The notes under the pieces were generated by a model. It worked only from the letters and a program-made list of their open reading frames with translations. It did no database searches and was not told the origin of the DNA. A stretch of DNA of 64,000 nt from Jeotgalicoccus halotolerans. GTDB lineage: Bacteria > Bacillota > Bacilli > Staphylococcales > Salinicoccaceae. The stretch spans positions 62,001 to 126,000 of the forward strand of contig NZ_QUMW01000011.1 in the NCBI RefSeq assembly GCF_003387165.1, read 5' to 3'. Shown here one piece after another: positions 18,324 to 26,543 of this stretch (its first letter is position 1; each line of letters starts with the position of its first letter). Made by a program: the position numbers and the translations under genes.

Positions 18324-18623
18324 TTATTTTGAAAATTGTTTCAGCACAGCCATTAACTCTTCGATTGAATCATCGCCGTCACCCGAATTTATCGCGTCGG
18401 TGACACAATGTTTCATATGACGTTCTGTTATTGTAAGACCTGTATTTTTTAAAGCGCTCTGGATGGCGCTGATCTGCACAAGAATATCGACACAGTAACG
18501 GTCTTCTTCCACCATTGTCTGAATACCCCGGACCTGTCCTTCAACACGCTTCAGCCGGTTTAATATTTTCTGTTTCTCATCATCCGGCCGAGGGCGTGAC
18601 ATATGTTTAACTTCTTCCATCAT
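18324..18623 (-). CDS. csoR: Copper-sensing repressor CsoR
   Basis: A 99-residue all-helical repressor of the CsoR/RcnR family. The Cu(I) triad is complete: Cys44 (DRYCVDIL), His69 and Cys73 (ERHMKHC), the Cys-His-Cys pattern of true copper sensors rather than nickel or sulfide sensors. It binds DNA when copper-free and releases it on binding Cu(I). Two adjacent ATG codons follow GAGAGGAG; the second (18620) is spaced better but either is possible. It is first in the csoR-copA-copZ operon and almost certainly autoregulates through the site in its promoter. Confidence 0.93.
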   Translation of the reverse strand: MMEEVKHMSRPRPDDEKQKILNRLKRVEGQVRGIQTMVEEDRYCVDILVQISAIQSALKNTGLTITERHMKHCVTDAINSGDGDDSIEELMAVLKQFSK

Positions 18624-18658
18624 TTGCTCCTCTCTCTTTTCAATATTTCATTATCTTT

Positions 18659-18687
18659 ATAATATACCCTTAGGGGGTATGTGTCAA
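18659..18687 (-). promoter_or_regulatory. csoR promoter with embedded CsoR operator
   Basis: On the minus strand TTGACA (18687-18682), exactly 17 nt, TATTAT (18664-18659). The spacer contains ATACCCCCTAAGGGTAT, the GC-centred palindrome flanked by TA that CsoR proteins recognise. Placing the operator between the two promoter boxes gives clean steric repression. Strong call. Confidence 0.9.
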
Positions 18688-18691
18688 ATGT

Positions 18692-18723
18692 AAAAATTGC
18701 CGGCGCGATGACCGGCAATTTTT
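18692..18723. terminator. Terminator of the M20/AbgT operon
   Basis: Stem AAAAATTGCCGG/CCGGCAATTTTT with loop CGCGATGA. It closes the minus-strand M20 gene (stop at 18730) only 5 bp before the -35 box of the csoR promoter, insulating the copper operon. Confidence 0.9.
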
Positions 18724-18729
18724 ATATTT

Positions 18730-19911
18730 TTACTGTCCGAGACCGAGCGCAACGTTGACATGCGCGCGGACACCGTCGATAAATGCATCTTCATCAATTG
18801 CAAATTTAGGATGGTGATGCGGATAAACATAATCTTTCGCTTCATTATAAGTACCGAGCAGAATATATACCCCCGGCAGGTTCTCGGTAAAGGCACCGAA
18901 ATCTTCCCCGCCCATCATCATTTCCTGTTCGATTACTCTGTCTTTACCAAATACTTCATTCAATGTCGTTCTGACACGTGCTGTTTCAGCTTCATCGTTC
19001 ATTACGGCACTGTATCCGTATTCATAATTTAAATCGTAGGTCGCACCGTAAATGTCACAATTTGCTTTCACAACCGCTTCAATTTTTTCACGTGCAAGTT
19101 CTCTGATTTCAGCACTTGCTGAACGGACACTGCCGCTGATTTCAGCAGTGTGCGGAATAACGTTTTTAGCGCCCGTTCCCGCATTAAAGTTTGTAACAGA
19201 TATTACTAAGTTATCAAGCGGTCCGGCGATGCGGGATACAATGTCCTGTACCTGTGTCACGATACGCGAACCGAGAAGAAGCGGGTCAACTGAACTTTCC
19301 GGCTGGGAAGCATGACCGCCCTGGCCGTTGATTGTCAGTTCAAACTGATCCGAGTTCGCTGTTACAGCACCAGATTTAATATGAATTTCACCGAGCGGTT
19401 TAGACGTCATAATATGCTGCGCAAAGACGACATCCAGATCATCAAAAAGACCTGTCGCCACCATTTCGCGCGCACCGCCCGGCGGCAGTTCTTCTGCATG
19501 CTGGAATATAAGATAAATTTCCCCGTGAATTTTATCCTTGTTGTCCGAGAGCACTTTTGCAGCACCGAGCAGCATGGCCGCATGAGAATCGTGTCCGCAC
19601 GCATGCATCTTGCCGTCTATTTCAGATACGAAATCCAGATCGTCACGATCTTCCTGTATCGGCAGTGCGTCGATATCTCCTCTGAGTCCAACCTTACGTC
19701 CCGGATGGTCTCCTTTAATAATCCCGAGCACACTCGTTTCAGTCGGACGGCTGATTTCAATACCATTCATTTCCTGTAGAGCTTTTTCGATATAATCGCT
19801 CGTCCAGTACTCCTCAAATGAGAGTTCCGGATGCTGATGCATAGCCCGGCGCCACTCAATCACTTTCGGTTCAACTTGTTTAATTGCATCATCTAGCATA
19901 AAACTTTTCAT
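18730..19911 (-). CDS. M20-family amidohydrolase (AbgA/B-like)
   Basis: A 393-residue M20D peptidase. Motifs: LRGDIDALPIQE (about 78-89), MHACGHDSHAAMLLGAAKVL with Cys-Gly-His, IFQHAEELPPGGA with the catalytic glutamate pair, and the C-terminal YPHHHPKFAIDEDAF. It should cleave an N-acyl or aminobenzoyl amide bond in the cytosol using two metal ions. It follows the AbgT transporter gene by 75 bp on the same strand; in Escherichia coli AbgT imports p-aminobenzoyl-glutamate and M20 enzymes AbgA/AbgB hydrolyse it, so folate-fragment salvage is the leading hypothesis, although other acyl amino acids are possible. Terminator follows. Confidence 0.87.
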   Translation of the reverse strand: MKSFMLDDAIKQVEPKVIEWRRAMHQHPELSFEEYWTSDYIEKALQEMNGIEISRPTETSVLGIIKGDHPGRKVGLRGDIDALPIQEDRDDLDFVSEIDGKMHACGHDSHAAMLLGAAKVLSDNKDKIHGEIYLIFQHAEELPPGGAREMVATGLFDDLDVVFAQHIMTSKPLGEIHIKSGAVTANSDQFELTINGQGGHASQPESSVDPLLLGSRIVTQVQDIVSRIAGPLDNLVISVTNFNAGTGAKNVIPHTAEISGSVRSASAEIRELAREKIEAVVKANCDIYGATYDLNYEYGYSAVMNDEAETARVRTTLNEVFGKDRVIEQEMMMGGEDFGAFTENLPGVYILLGTYNEAKDYVYPHHHPKFAIDEDAFIDGVRAHVNVALGLGQ

Positions 19912-19986
19912 CTCCCTGTTTTATAATCAGAAGCCTTCTTCAGTTGTCGAAGTCTTCAAACAATTTAAATATAGTATATCATTAAT

Positions 19987-21513
19987 TTATTCCGGTAAAT
20001 AGATTGGACCGTTCGGACCGACAGGCAGACCGATTAGGAACCAGATAATAATGAAGATTGACCAGGCAATCAAAAGCGCAATTGAATACGGCAGCAGGTT
20101 CGCGATTACAGTACCGAGTTTAATATCTTTCTGGTAACGCTGCGCATACATAATAATCAGCGGCAGGAACGGCATCATCGGTGCAATCGGATTCGTTACC
20201 GAGTCACCAATTCTGTAAAGCATCTGCGTAAATGCCGGATCATATCCCAGGAACATAAACATCGGAATGAAAACCGGTGCAAGGATCGCCCATTTGGCAC
20301 TCGCTGAACCAATCAGCAGGTTTATTAGGGCTACGACAAGAATAAAACCGATAAACAGCGGAATACCTGTCAGATTAATCGTCTCGAGCAGGTCTGAACC
20401 GCCTACAGCGAGAATCGGCCCGAGATTGCTCCAGTCGAAGTAAGCGAGCATCTGTGCTGCAAAGAACACGAGTACTATGTACTGTCCCATTGTTCCCATA
20501 GAATCTCCGAGCATTTTGGCAAAACCTTTGGTTCCGTCAATATTTTTCATAAGCATCCCGAATACGAGACCCGGCACAAAGAATAAGATCGTAATCAGAA
20601 ATACTGCTGAATCCATCAGCGGTGATTCCTGAAGTATTGAACCTGTTTCGGCATTTCTTAAAATGCCGTCAGGCAGCAGTGTGGCAACTGCAATAACAAC
20701 AAGAACAACAAGGGCAGATATATTCGCCCACATTAAGGATGTTTTCTCTTTTTTTGACAGAGGCTCCTCATCCACAGAAGGGCCGTCATACTTGCCTAAA
20801 CGCGGAATCGAAATTTTCTTCGCAACAAAGTAAATGATTGCCATAAGGAATATTGCTGATACCGCAATGAAATAGTAGTTCATTGCTATGTTTCCTGTAT
20901 AATCCGGATTGACGAGCTGAGCAGCAGGTTCAGTGAATGCCACTGCCAGCGCATCTGTCATACCGAGTATGAAGTTTGCAGCAAATGCACCGTTTGTCGC
21001 TGCATACGCCATAAATATACCGCCGATTGGATTTAATCCGAGACGGATAAAGATCATCGCCGCAATCGGCGGAAGAATTACCGGTCCCGCGTCGCCTGCA
21101 ACGTTACTGATAATCCCGACAAAAACCACCATCGGAATAATTAAAAACGTCGGTGTGATTTCTAATGAACGTTTCATCAGTGCTTCAAAGTATCCTGTTT
21201 TCTCAGCGATACCGATACCGATCATAACGACAAGCACCATCGCAAGCGGCGGGAACGCGCCGAAATTACTTATCGCTTCAGTAAGTATCATCACCAGGCC
21301 TTCTCCGGATAATAAGTTTACAGCTTCAATGGTTTCTCCGTCAGCCGGATTTTCCACCGATACACCAAGCATCCCGGCAATCCATGAAGCGACCAGTATT
21401 AAACCGGCAATCATCATGAAAAGCACTATAGGATCCGGCAGTTTATTACCCAGCTTCTCAATAGTATCCAAAAAGGACTGGCCTCTTCCTTTTTTCTTTC
21501 TTTCATTTTCCAA
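19987..21513 (-). CDS. AbgT-family transporter
   Basis: A 508-residue integral membrane protein of the AbgT family. The N-terminal LDTIEKLGNKLPDPIVLFMMI, the GDAGPVILPPIAAMIF hairpin and the C-terminal GSASAKWAILAPVFIPMFM and DSVTNPIAPMMPFLPLIIMY segments are diagnostic. Members import p-aminobenzoyl-glutamate (E. coli AbgT) or export sulfonamides (YdaH/MtrF). The adjacent amidohydrolase on the same strand favours import for hydrolysis. A long inverted repeat (21545-21589) lies in the promoter region and may be a regulator site. Length is normal. Confidence 0.88.
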   Translation of the reverse strand: MENERKKKGRGQSFLDTIEKLGNKLPDPIVLFMMIAGLILVASWIAGMLGVSVENPADGETIEAVNLLSGEGLVMILTEAISNFGAFPPLAMVLVVMIGIGIAEKTGYFEALMKRSLEITPTFLIIPMVVFVGIISNVAGDAGPVILPPIAAMIFIRLGLNPIGGIFMAYAATNGAFAANFILGMTDALAVAFTEPAAQLVNPDYTGNIAMNYYFIAVSAIFLMAIIYFVAKKISIPRLGKYDGPSVDEEPLSKKEKTSLMWANISALVVLVVIAVATLLPDGILRNAETGSILQESPLMDSAVFLITILFFVPGLVFGMLMKNIDGTKGFAKMLGDSMGTMGQYIVLVFFAAQMLAYFDWSNLGPILAVGGSDLLETINLTGIPLFIGFILVVALINLLIGSASAKWAILAPVFIPMFMFLGYDPAFTQMLYRIGDSVTNPIAPMMPFLPLIIMYAQRYQKDIKLGTVIANLLPYSIALLIAWSIFIIIWFLIGLPVGPNGPIYLPE

Positions 21514-21544
21514 AAGCTGACACCCCTTTTTAATAAGTAAGCCT

Positions 21545-21589
21545 TTTCACTCCGGCTTATAAAAAGAGTTTACTACACTCGGAGTGAAA
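21545..21589 (-). promoter_or_regulatory. Inverted repeat in the AbgT promoter region
   Basis: Perfect 10-bp arms TTTCACTCCG and CGGAGTGAAA separated by 25 nt. On the minus strand a TATAAG box lies between the arms, about 50 bp from the start codon, so two operator half-sites flanking a promoter is a reasonable reading. A transcript hairpin is the alternative. Confidence 0.45.
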
Positions 21590-21595
21590 TAAAAA

Positions 21596-21626
21596 CAAAC
21601 CTTTGTAAATTCCATACAAAGGTTTG
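21596..21626 (-). terminator. Terminator of the OYE-family gene
   Basis: Stem CAAACCTTTGTA/TACAAAGGTTTG with an AATTCCA loop, running on the minus strand into TTTTTATTT. Confidence 0.87.
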
Positions 21627-21656
21627 CAAATAAACAGATAACATTACTCTTTAATG

Positions 21657-22766
21657 TTATTTTTTATTCTCTTTTAAAAAACCGAGTATATTCCACAGAG
21701 GCGCAGGAATTGTTAGTTTTTCATCATCGCCGTCAATTAAAAATGTATTCGGCAATTCATTATTTTTTAACTGATTAACAAAATCAGGATTGATTAAATG
21801 CGCTTTGCCGACGCTCATTAAATCAAAACCGCTGCCGATTGCTTCTTCTGCATCTTCAGCAGATTTTATACCCCCGGCCCCCATTATCGGAATTTCTCTA
21901 AGTTTGTCGCCCGCCTTATCCAGATATTTTTTTAAAAGCAGCTGTTCATCTTCCGTATCGATAATCGATGTCCGCTGCCAGTTATTAATACTGAAGTGGA
22001 AGTAATCAATCGAATAATCTGCCAGATGATTCAAAAGATACATCGTATCTTCAAAGTTAATGCCCGGTTCTTCCAGTTCTTCAGGAGAAAAGCGGTAGCC
22101 GATAATAAAGTCCGGTTTATTCAGTTCATCCGCTGCAGCACGTACTTTCTCTACGACACGTCTCGGGAAACGAAGTCTGTTTTCCCTCGTGCCGCCCCAA
22201 TCATCCTCGCGTCTGTTTGAATGCGGCGAGTAGAATTGCTGCAGCAGGTATGTATTTGCCCCGTGCAGTTCAACACCGTCGAACCCCGCTTCAATTGCAC
22301 GGCGTGCAGCATCTGCAAACAGCTGAATAACCTCTTCGATTTCTTCAATTTCAAGTGTTCTCGGTTCTACAGCATTATCTCTGAGCGCTGCGATACTGCT
22401 CGCTGAAATCGGCTGGCGTCCCATGTTTAATTCCGGTGTGCCCATGCGTCCTGCATGATAAAGCTGAATAATCGCTTTCGATCCTTTGCTTTTAATGCCT
22501 TCTGCGAGTTTCTTCAAGCCGGGGATTTTATCGTCTGAATCAGCGCCGAGTGCCCCTTCGAACGCACGCCCGTAATTATCGATAAAAGTGCTTTCCACGA
22601 TTACTGCTGCCGGTCCACCGGCACGGCGGGAGTAATATTGAATCAATTCATCGGTAACCGAACCGTCATGAAAAGAACATTGAGTCGTCATCGGCGCCAT
22701 AACCAGGCGATTTTCAAATGTTTGTCCGGATGATAATTGAACTTTATCAAATATATTTTTAGCCAT
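21657..22766 (-). CDS. NADH:flavin oxidoreductase, Old Yellow Enzyme family
   Basis: A 369-residue FMN barrel. LSSGQTFENRLVMAPMTTQ marks the first strand, FDGVELHGANTYLLQQF (about 165-181) carries the paired His/Asn that bind the phenolate or enone, HSNRREDDWGGTRENR is the family loop and VGKAHLINPDF the C-terminal FMN-phosphate region. It should reduce activated alkenes with NAD(P)H in the cytosol. I start it at 22766 because AGGAGAATTT is directly upstream; an upstream ATG extension of 18 residues lacks a binding site and homology to the family start. Monocistronic. Confidence 0.88.
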   Translation of the reverse strand: MAKNIFDKVQLSSGQTFENRLVMAPMTTQCSFHDGSVTDELIQYYSRRAGGPAAVIVESTFIDNYGRAFEGALGADSDDKIPGLKKLAEGIKSKGSKAIIQLYHAGRMGTPELNMGRQPISASSIAALRDNAVEPRTLEIEEIEEVIQLFADAARRAIEAGFDGVELHGANTYLLQQFYSPHSNRREDDWGGTRENRLRFPRRVVEKVRAAADELNKPDFIIGYRFSPEELEEPGINFEDTMYLLNHLADYSIDYFHFSINNWQRTSIIDTEDEQLLLKKYLDKAGDKLREIPIMGAGGIKSAEDAEEAIGSGFDLMSVGKAHLINPDFVNQLKNNELPNTFLIDGDDEKLTIPAPLWNILGFLKENKK

Positions 22767-22904
22767 AATAAATTCTCCTATCCACTGATGATAAATTAAT
22801 TTTTCCATGTATACATTCATTCTACATCTTCTCTGCCCAAAATTACATATTACTTTAGTATGAATTATAAATATAAAATTAATTCTAAATTATCTGATAA
22901 TATA

Positions 22905-22933
22905 TTGCCTTTTACATCTCCAGCTGATACAAT
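22905..22933 (+). promoter_or_regulatory. Predicted sigma-A promoter of ilvE
   Basis: TTGCCT, 17 nt, TACAAT, 49 bp before the ilvE ATG. No T-box or leader peptide is visible in the short leader. Confidence 0.55.
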
Positions 22934-22981
22934 GATAACAATTTTCAAATTCCATAGAGATAATATAGGGGGACCCAATAT

Positions 22982-24061
22982 ATGACACAGCAACTTCAAA
23001 TAACTAAAGCACGTACCTTAAAAGAAAAACCTGAAGTGGCGGGTATTCCTTTCGGCAGTTACTTTACAGACCATATGTTTTCAATGGACTATTCAGCCGA
23101 ACTCGGCTGGCATGATGCGTCTATTATTCCGTACGCACCTATCGAAGTATCACCAAGCGCACAGGCACTTCATTACGGACAAACCGTATTTGAGGGACTG
23201 AAAGCATATAATGTAGATGGTGATGTAACTTTATTCAGACCCGATGAAAACTTTAAAAGGCTAAACCGTTCGCTTGAACGTCTGTCGATGCCGAAAATCG
23301 ATGAAGAATTTGCACTTCTTGCCTTAACCGAGCTTCTGAAACTGGAACACGACTGGGTGCCGGACGGTGAAGGCCAGGCATTATATGTCCGCCCGTTTGT
23401 ATTCGCCAATGAACCTTATCTCGGTGTGCGTCCGGCTAAAAATTATAAGATGCTTATTGTGCTGTCCCCTGTAGCAGGCTATTACGGTGCCCAGCTGAAC
23501 CCGACGAGTATTTTCGTTGAAGACAGCTATGTACGTGCAGTACGCGGCGGTGTGGGTGAAGTAAAATTCGGCGGTAACTACGCTGCGAGCCTTCACGCTC
23601 AGCAAAAAGCTGCTGATCTTGGCTACGAACAGGTATTATGGCTCGACGGTGTACATCAGGAATACGTCGAAGAAGTCGGCAGCATGAATATATTCTTTGT
23701 CAGAAACGGCGAACTGGTTACCCCTGAATTGAATGGTTCAATTTTACCGGGTATTACTAGAAAATCACTGATTGAACTCGCAAGCGGTATGGGCTATACA
23801 GTAAATGAAGAACGCATTCATATTAAAGATATTGAAGAAGGGATTAAAGATGGCTCTGTCACTGAAGTATTCGGTGCAGGTACGGCAGCTGTAATCGCTC
23901 CTGTCGGCATTATGAATATCCATGGTACAGACTACAGAATTAACGGCAATGAAATCGGCGAAGTGACACAGAAACTGTACGACAACCTGACGGGTATCCA
24001 GACATGTGAACTTGAAGACAAGTACGGCTGGGTGCATCAGGTAACATCGACGGTGAAATAA
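22982..24061 (+). CDS. ilvE: Branched-chain amino acid aminotransferase
   Basis: A 359-residue class IV PLP aminotransferase. [20 protein letters not shown] (about 59-78), LYVRPFVFA, the PLP lysine in [12 protein letters not shown] (about 197), [11 protein letters not shown] and [16 protein letters not shown] are the hallmarks of the long BCAT form used for isoleucine, leucine and valine. It transfers the amino group between glutamate and branched 2-oxo acids in the cytosol. It has its own promoter and a terminator directly after it, so it is monocistronic here rather than in an ilv operon. The RBS (AGGGGGA) is strong. No anomalies. Confidence 0.95.
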   Translation: MTQQLQITKARTLKEKPEVAGIPFGSYFTDHMFSMDYSAELGWHDASIIPYAPIEVSPSAQALHYGQTVFEGLKAYNVDGDVTLFRPDENFKRLNRSLERLSMPKIDEEFALLALTELLKLEHDWVPDGEGQALYVRPFVFANEPYLGVRPAKNYKMLIVLSPVAGYYGAQLNPTSIFVEDSYVRAVRGGVGEVKFGGNYAASLHAQQKAADLGYEQVLWLDGVHQEYVEEVGSMNIFFVRNGELVTPELNGSILPGITRKSLIELASGMGYTVNEERIHIKDIEEGIKDGSVTEVFGAGTAAVIAPVGIMNIHGTDYRINGNEIGEVTQKLYDNLTGIQTCELEDKYGWVHQVTSTVK

Positions 24062-24074
24062 TATTTTTGAACAG

Positions 24075-24108
24075 ACCCCTGGCAGAGCACCGGGGGTTTT
24101 TATCTTTT
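24075..24108 (+). terminator. Terminator of ilvE
   Basis: Stem ACCCCTGG/CCGGGGGT with loop CAGAGCA, followed by TTTTATCTTTT. Confidence 0.88.
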
Positions 24109-24129
24109 ATTAAAAAAAGCTAGAGTTTC

Positions 24130-24177
24130 AGGAGTTGGGATTGGTATGACAGAGTTTCATGTCTATCCCAGACTCCT
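24130..24177. repeat. Long imperfect hairpin, Staphylococcaceae-type intergenic repeat
   Basis: Outer arms AGGAGTTGGGAT and ATCCCAGACTCCT (one bulge) enclose inner arms GACA/TGTC. It lies between the convergent ilvE and pdxR genes, with a T-run on both sides, so it can serve as a second, bidirectional terminator. Read on the minus strand, GGAGTCTGGGATAGACATG recalls the GAGTGGGACAGAAAT hairpins scattered through staphylococcal genomes. Confidence 0.5.
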
Positions 24178-24178
24178 T

Positions 24179-25507
24179 TTAAACTTCTCCCAGAAATTCA
24201 CCCAGAATCTCAACAATCTCCTCTGCGCTTTTCCCGCCTATTCCCACCAGCACCCTGTCGTTAAAGTTTTCAGCTGATGAATAGGCAGACATGCAGGTAA
24301 TTTTATGTTTTTCTGCCTCATTTCGAAGGTCTGCACCAGGCAGCCTGAGAACAAAGTGCATGCCGGTGTGTTCTCCGCTGACTTCAACTTCGGGATGATG
24401 TTTTTTCAGTTCTAAAACGATCCTCCTCATTTTTTCCCCATAGAATTTACGGATCCGGTTTATGTGCCTGACTAGATATCCTCCGCTGATAAAGCGCGCG
24501 ACAATATGCTGCATCTGCCTCGACACATTGCATGACAATCCGCTCTTATAATATTTTTCCGCCAGTTCCGGCGGCAGTATCATCACTGCTATTCTTAAAG
24601 AGGGGTATATTGATTTCGAAAATGTATTCATATATATCGTCCGGTCATTTTGATCCAGCCCCTGCAGTGAAGACAGCGGGCGTCCCGTATAACGGAATTC
24701 ACTGTCATAATCATCTTCTATTAAATAACTGTCCCGTTCACTTACTGCATTCAGCAGTTTAATCCGCTTATTTAAAGACATCACCGCGCCGCTTGGAAAC
24801 TGGTGTGACGGAGTAATATGCGTCAGCTTGTTATTCAGCTCTTTAACCTTCTCAACATTAATCCCGTCCCGTTCCACCGGTGCTGTGTCGTAAGGTATGT
24901 TCAGCCTTTCGAGTACATTCTTTACCGTCGGGTATCCGGGATCTTCCAGCGTGATTTTCGGGTAACCCAAAAGATAAAGTACCTGCTCCAGCAGATGTTC
25001 TGTCGAAGGACCGATAAAAATCTGTTCCGTTCTGCACTGCACACCGCGATTTACATACAAATACTCACGTACAGCTTCTTTTAAAGCTGCTTCACCGCTT
25101 TTACTCCCGCTGTTCAACAATGATATATCTGCAAACACAGCTGCACTCAGCTGTTTAATCACATCATTCTGTACGATGGACGTATCCACTTCTCCTAAAG
25201 GCAGGACAGATTCCGATTTTTCCGGCATTTTAATAGCGGACAGTATTTTATCCTGCGTTTGAAGAGTTTCTGTCGGCATCACATAGTGACCGCTCTTTTT
25301 CTTTGTATAAATCATATTCTCATCAACCAGCAGATTATAGGCACGTTCAACCGTAGTCATACTCACTGATAAATCTTCACTCAGCTGGCGTTTACTCGGC
25401 AATTTCACATCACCTGCAAGATGTTCGTTTAAAATTTTCTTCTTAATATCCTGATACAGCTGTTCATATAGCGGTACAGTATTTTCTTTATCGAGATTAA
25501 TAAACAT
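24179..25507 (-). CDS. pdxR: MocR-type regulator PdxR (GntR HTH + aminotransferase domain)
   Basis: A 442-residue MocR protein. Residues 1-75 form a GntR winged helix (KLPSKRQLSEDLSVSMTTVERAYNLL), followed by a class I aminotransferase-like domain in which the PLP lysine lies in NTFSKSIYPSLRIAVM (about residue 283). MocR proteins sense PLP or a PLP-amino acid adduct; PdxR activates pyridoxal-phosphate synthase genes when PLP is low and represses itself. It is divergent from pdxS, which supports the name. The 94-bp intergenic region holds repeated ATTCT half-sites typical of MocR operators. Confidence 0.87.
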   Translation of the reverse strand: MFINLDKENTVPLYEQLYQDIKKKILNEHLAGDVKLPSKRQLSEDLSVSMTTVERAYNLLVDENMIYTKKKSGHYVMPTETLQTQDKILSAIKMPEKSESVLPLGEVDTSIVQNDVIKQLSAAVFADISLLNSGSKSGEAALKEAVREYLYVNRGVQCRTEQIFIGPSTEHLLEQVLYLLGYPKITLEDPGYPTVKNVLERLNIPYDTAPVERDGINVEKVKELNNKLTHITPSHQFPSGAVMSLNKRIKLLNAVSERDSYLIEDDYDSEFRYTGRPLSSLQGLDQNDRTIYMNTFSKSIYPSLRIAVMILPPELAEKYYKSGLSCNVSRQMQHIVARFISGGYLVRHINRIRKFYGEKMRRIVLELKKHHPEVEVSGEHTGMHFVLRLPGADLRNEAEKHKITCMSAYSSAENFNDRVLVGIGGKSAEEIVEILGEFLGEV

Positions 25508-25528
25508 AAACTGACCCCTAACTTTTTA

Positions 25529-25565
25529 TGTATTCTGACACTTATAGAATATCACATTGTATTCT
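25529..25565. promoter_or_regulatory. Putative PdxR operator
   Basis: Two direct copies of TGTATTCT (25529-25536 and 25558-25565) with an inverted AGAATA (25546-25551) between them, in the divergent pdxR-pdxS region. MocR regulators typically bind two direct repeats plus one inverted repeat, which is the arrangement seen. Confidence 0.6.
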
Positions 25566-25601
25566 AAACTTATATTAAATTAAGAAGAAAGAGGGATAAA
25601 T

Positions 25602-26456
25602 ATGGGATTGGCAGAAGAGTTAAAAGGCGGCGTTATAATGGATGTTGTTAACGCTGAGCAGGCGAAAATCGCAGAAGCAGCAGGTGCGGTTGCAGTTATG
25701 GCATTGGAGCGTGTACCTTCGGATATTCGTGCAGAAGGGGGAGTCGCACGCGCATGCGATCCGACAATTATCGAAGAGGTAATTAAGGCAGTATCAATAC
25801 CGGTCATGGCTAAATGCCGTATTGGACATATTGTAGAAGCTCGCGTGCTTGAATCGATGGGGATCGATTACATAGATGAGTCGGAAGTACTCACACCTGC
25901 AGATGAGGAATACCATCTGAAAAAAGATGATTATAAAGCACCCTTTGTCTGCGGCTGCAAGGATCTCGGAGAAGCAGCGAGACGTATCGGTGAAGGCGCA
26001 TCAATGCTGCGGACAAAAGGCGAGCCTGGAACGGGAAACATTGTTGAAGCAGTTCGTCATATCCGTTTAGTCAATCAGCAGGTCAAACAGATTTCTGTAA
26101 TGAGTGATGATGAATTAATGACTGCGGCGAAAGACTTAGGCGCACCTTACGATGTTCTTAAACAGATTAAAGCTGAAGGTAAACTGCCTGTAACGAATTT
26201 CGCAGCAGGCGGCGTTGCAACACCTCAGGATGCAGCATTAATGATGGAACTCGGTGCAGACGGCGTCTTCGTCGGCTCAGGTATTTTCAAGTCGGAGAAC
26301 CCGGAAAAATTCGCAAAAGCAATCGTCAAAGCGACCGAGAACTACACTGATTATAAATTAATCGGAGAACTGTCGAAAGAACTCGGAAGTGCAATGACAG
26401 GACTCGACGTCCACAGTATGTCACTGGAAGAACGCATGGCGGAACGCGGCTGGTAA
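25602..26456 (+). CDS. pdxS: Pyridoxal 5-phosphate synthase subunit PdxS
   Basis: A 284-residue PdxS (Snz) barrel that condenses ribose 5-phosphate, glyceraldehyde 3-phosphate and ammonia to PLP. Active-site residues Asp14 (VIMDV), Lys71 (MAKCRIGH) and Lys139 ([11 protein letters not shown]) match Asp24, Lys81 and Lys149 of the Bacillus enzyme with a constant offset of ten, so the N-terminus is ten residues shorter than usual. The amidotransferase partner PdxT normally follows directly, but here a terminator (split by an IS element) comes next and no pdxT is seen anywhere in the window. Control by the divergent PdxR is likely. Confidence 0.94.
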   Translation: MGLAEELKGGVIMDVVNAEQAKIAEAAGAVAVMALERVPSDIRAEGGVARACDPTIIEEVIKAVSIPVMAKCRIGHIVEARVLESMGIDYIDESEVLTPADEEYHLKKDDYKAPFVCGCKDLGEAARRIGEGASMLRTKGEPGTGNIVEAVRHIRLVNQQVKQISVMSDDELMTAAKDLGAPYDVLKQIKAEGKLPVTNFAAGGVATPQDAALMMELGADGVFVGSGIFKSENPEKFAKAIVKATENYTDYKLIGELSKELGSAMTGLDVHSMSLEERMAERGW

Positions 26457-26471
26457 TCAGCATCAGCTCAG

Positions 26472-26490
26472 AAAAATAAGCCTCTCGTTT
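26472..26490 (+). terminator. Left half of the pdxS terminator, split by the IS element
   Basis: AAAAATAAGCCTCTC (26472-26486) is the 5-prime stem arm, G its first loop base, and TTT (26488-26490) one copy of the target duplication. Its exact complement lies 1.5 kb away at 27998-28012; removing the IS and one TTT restores a 15-bp stem with a GTTTT loop and a T-run. Confidence 0.85.
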
Positions 26491-26499
26491 TGACGTGCT

Positions 26500-26534
26500 C
26501 CCCTTAAGTTGTACTTACTATTCAACTTAAGGGG
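26500..26534 (+). promoter_or_regulatory. RBS-sequestering hairpin at the IS left end
   Basis: Perfect 12-bp arms CCCCTTAAGTTG and CAACTTAAGGGG with an 11-nt loop. The downstream arm overlaps the orfA ribosome binding site GGGGAG (26531-26536). A transcript entering from pdxS would fold the hairpin and hide the site; one starting inside the element would lack the upstream arm. Confidence 0.6.
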
Positions 26535-26543
26535 AGTTTTTGT

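Noticed and set aside
20933..21520. A 195-codon plus-strand open frame
   Set aside because: Fully antisense to the AbgT gene; Ile/Ser/Ala-rich sequence from reversed membrane-protein codons.
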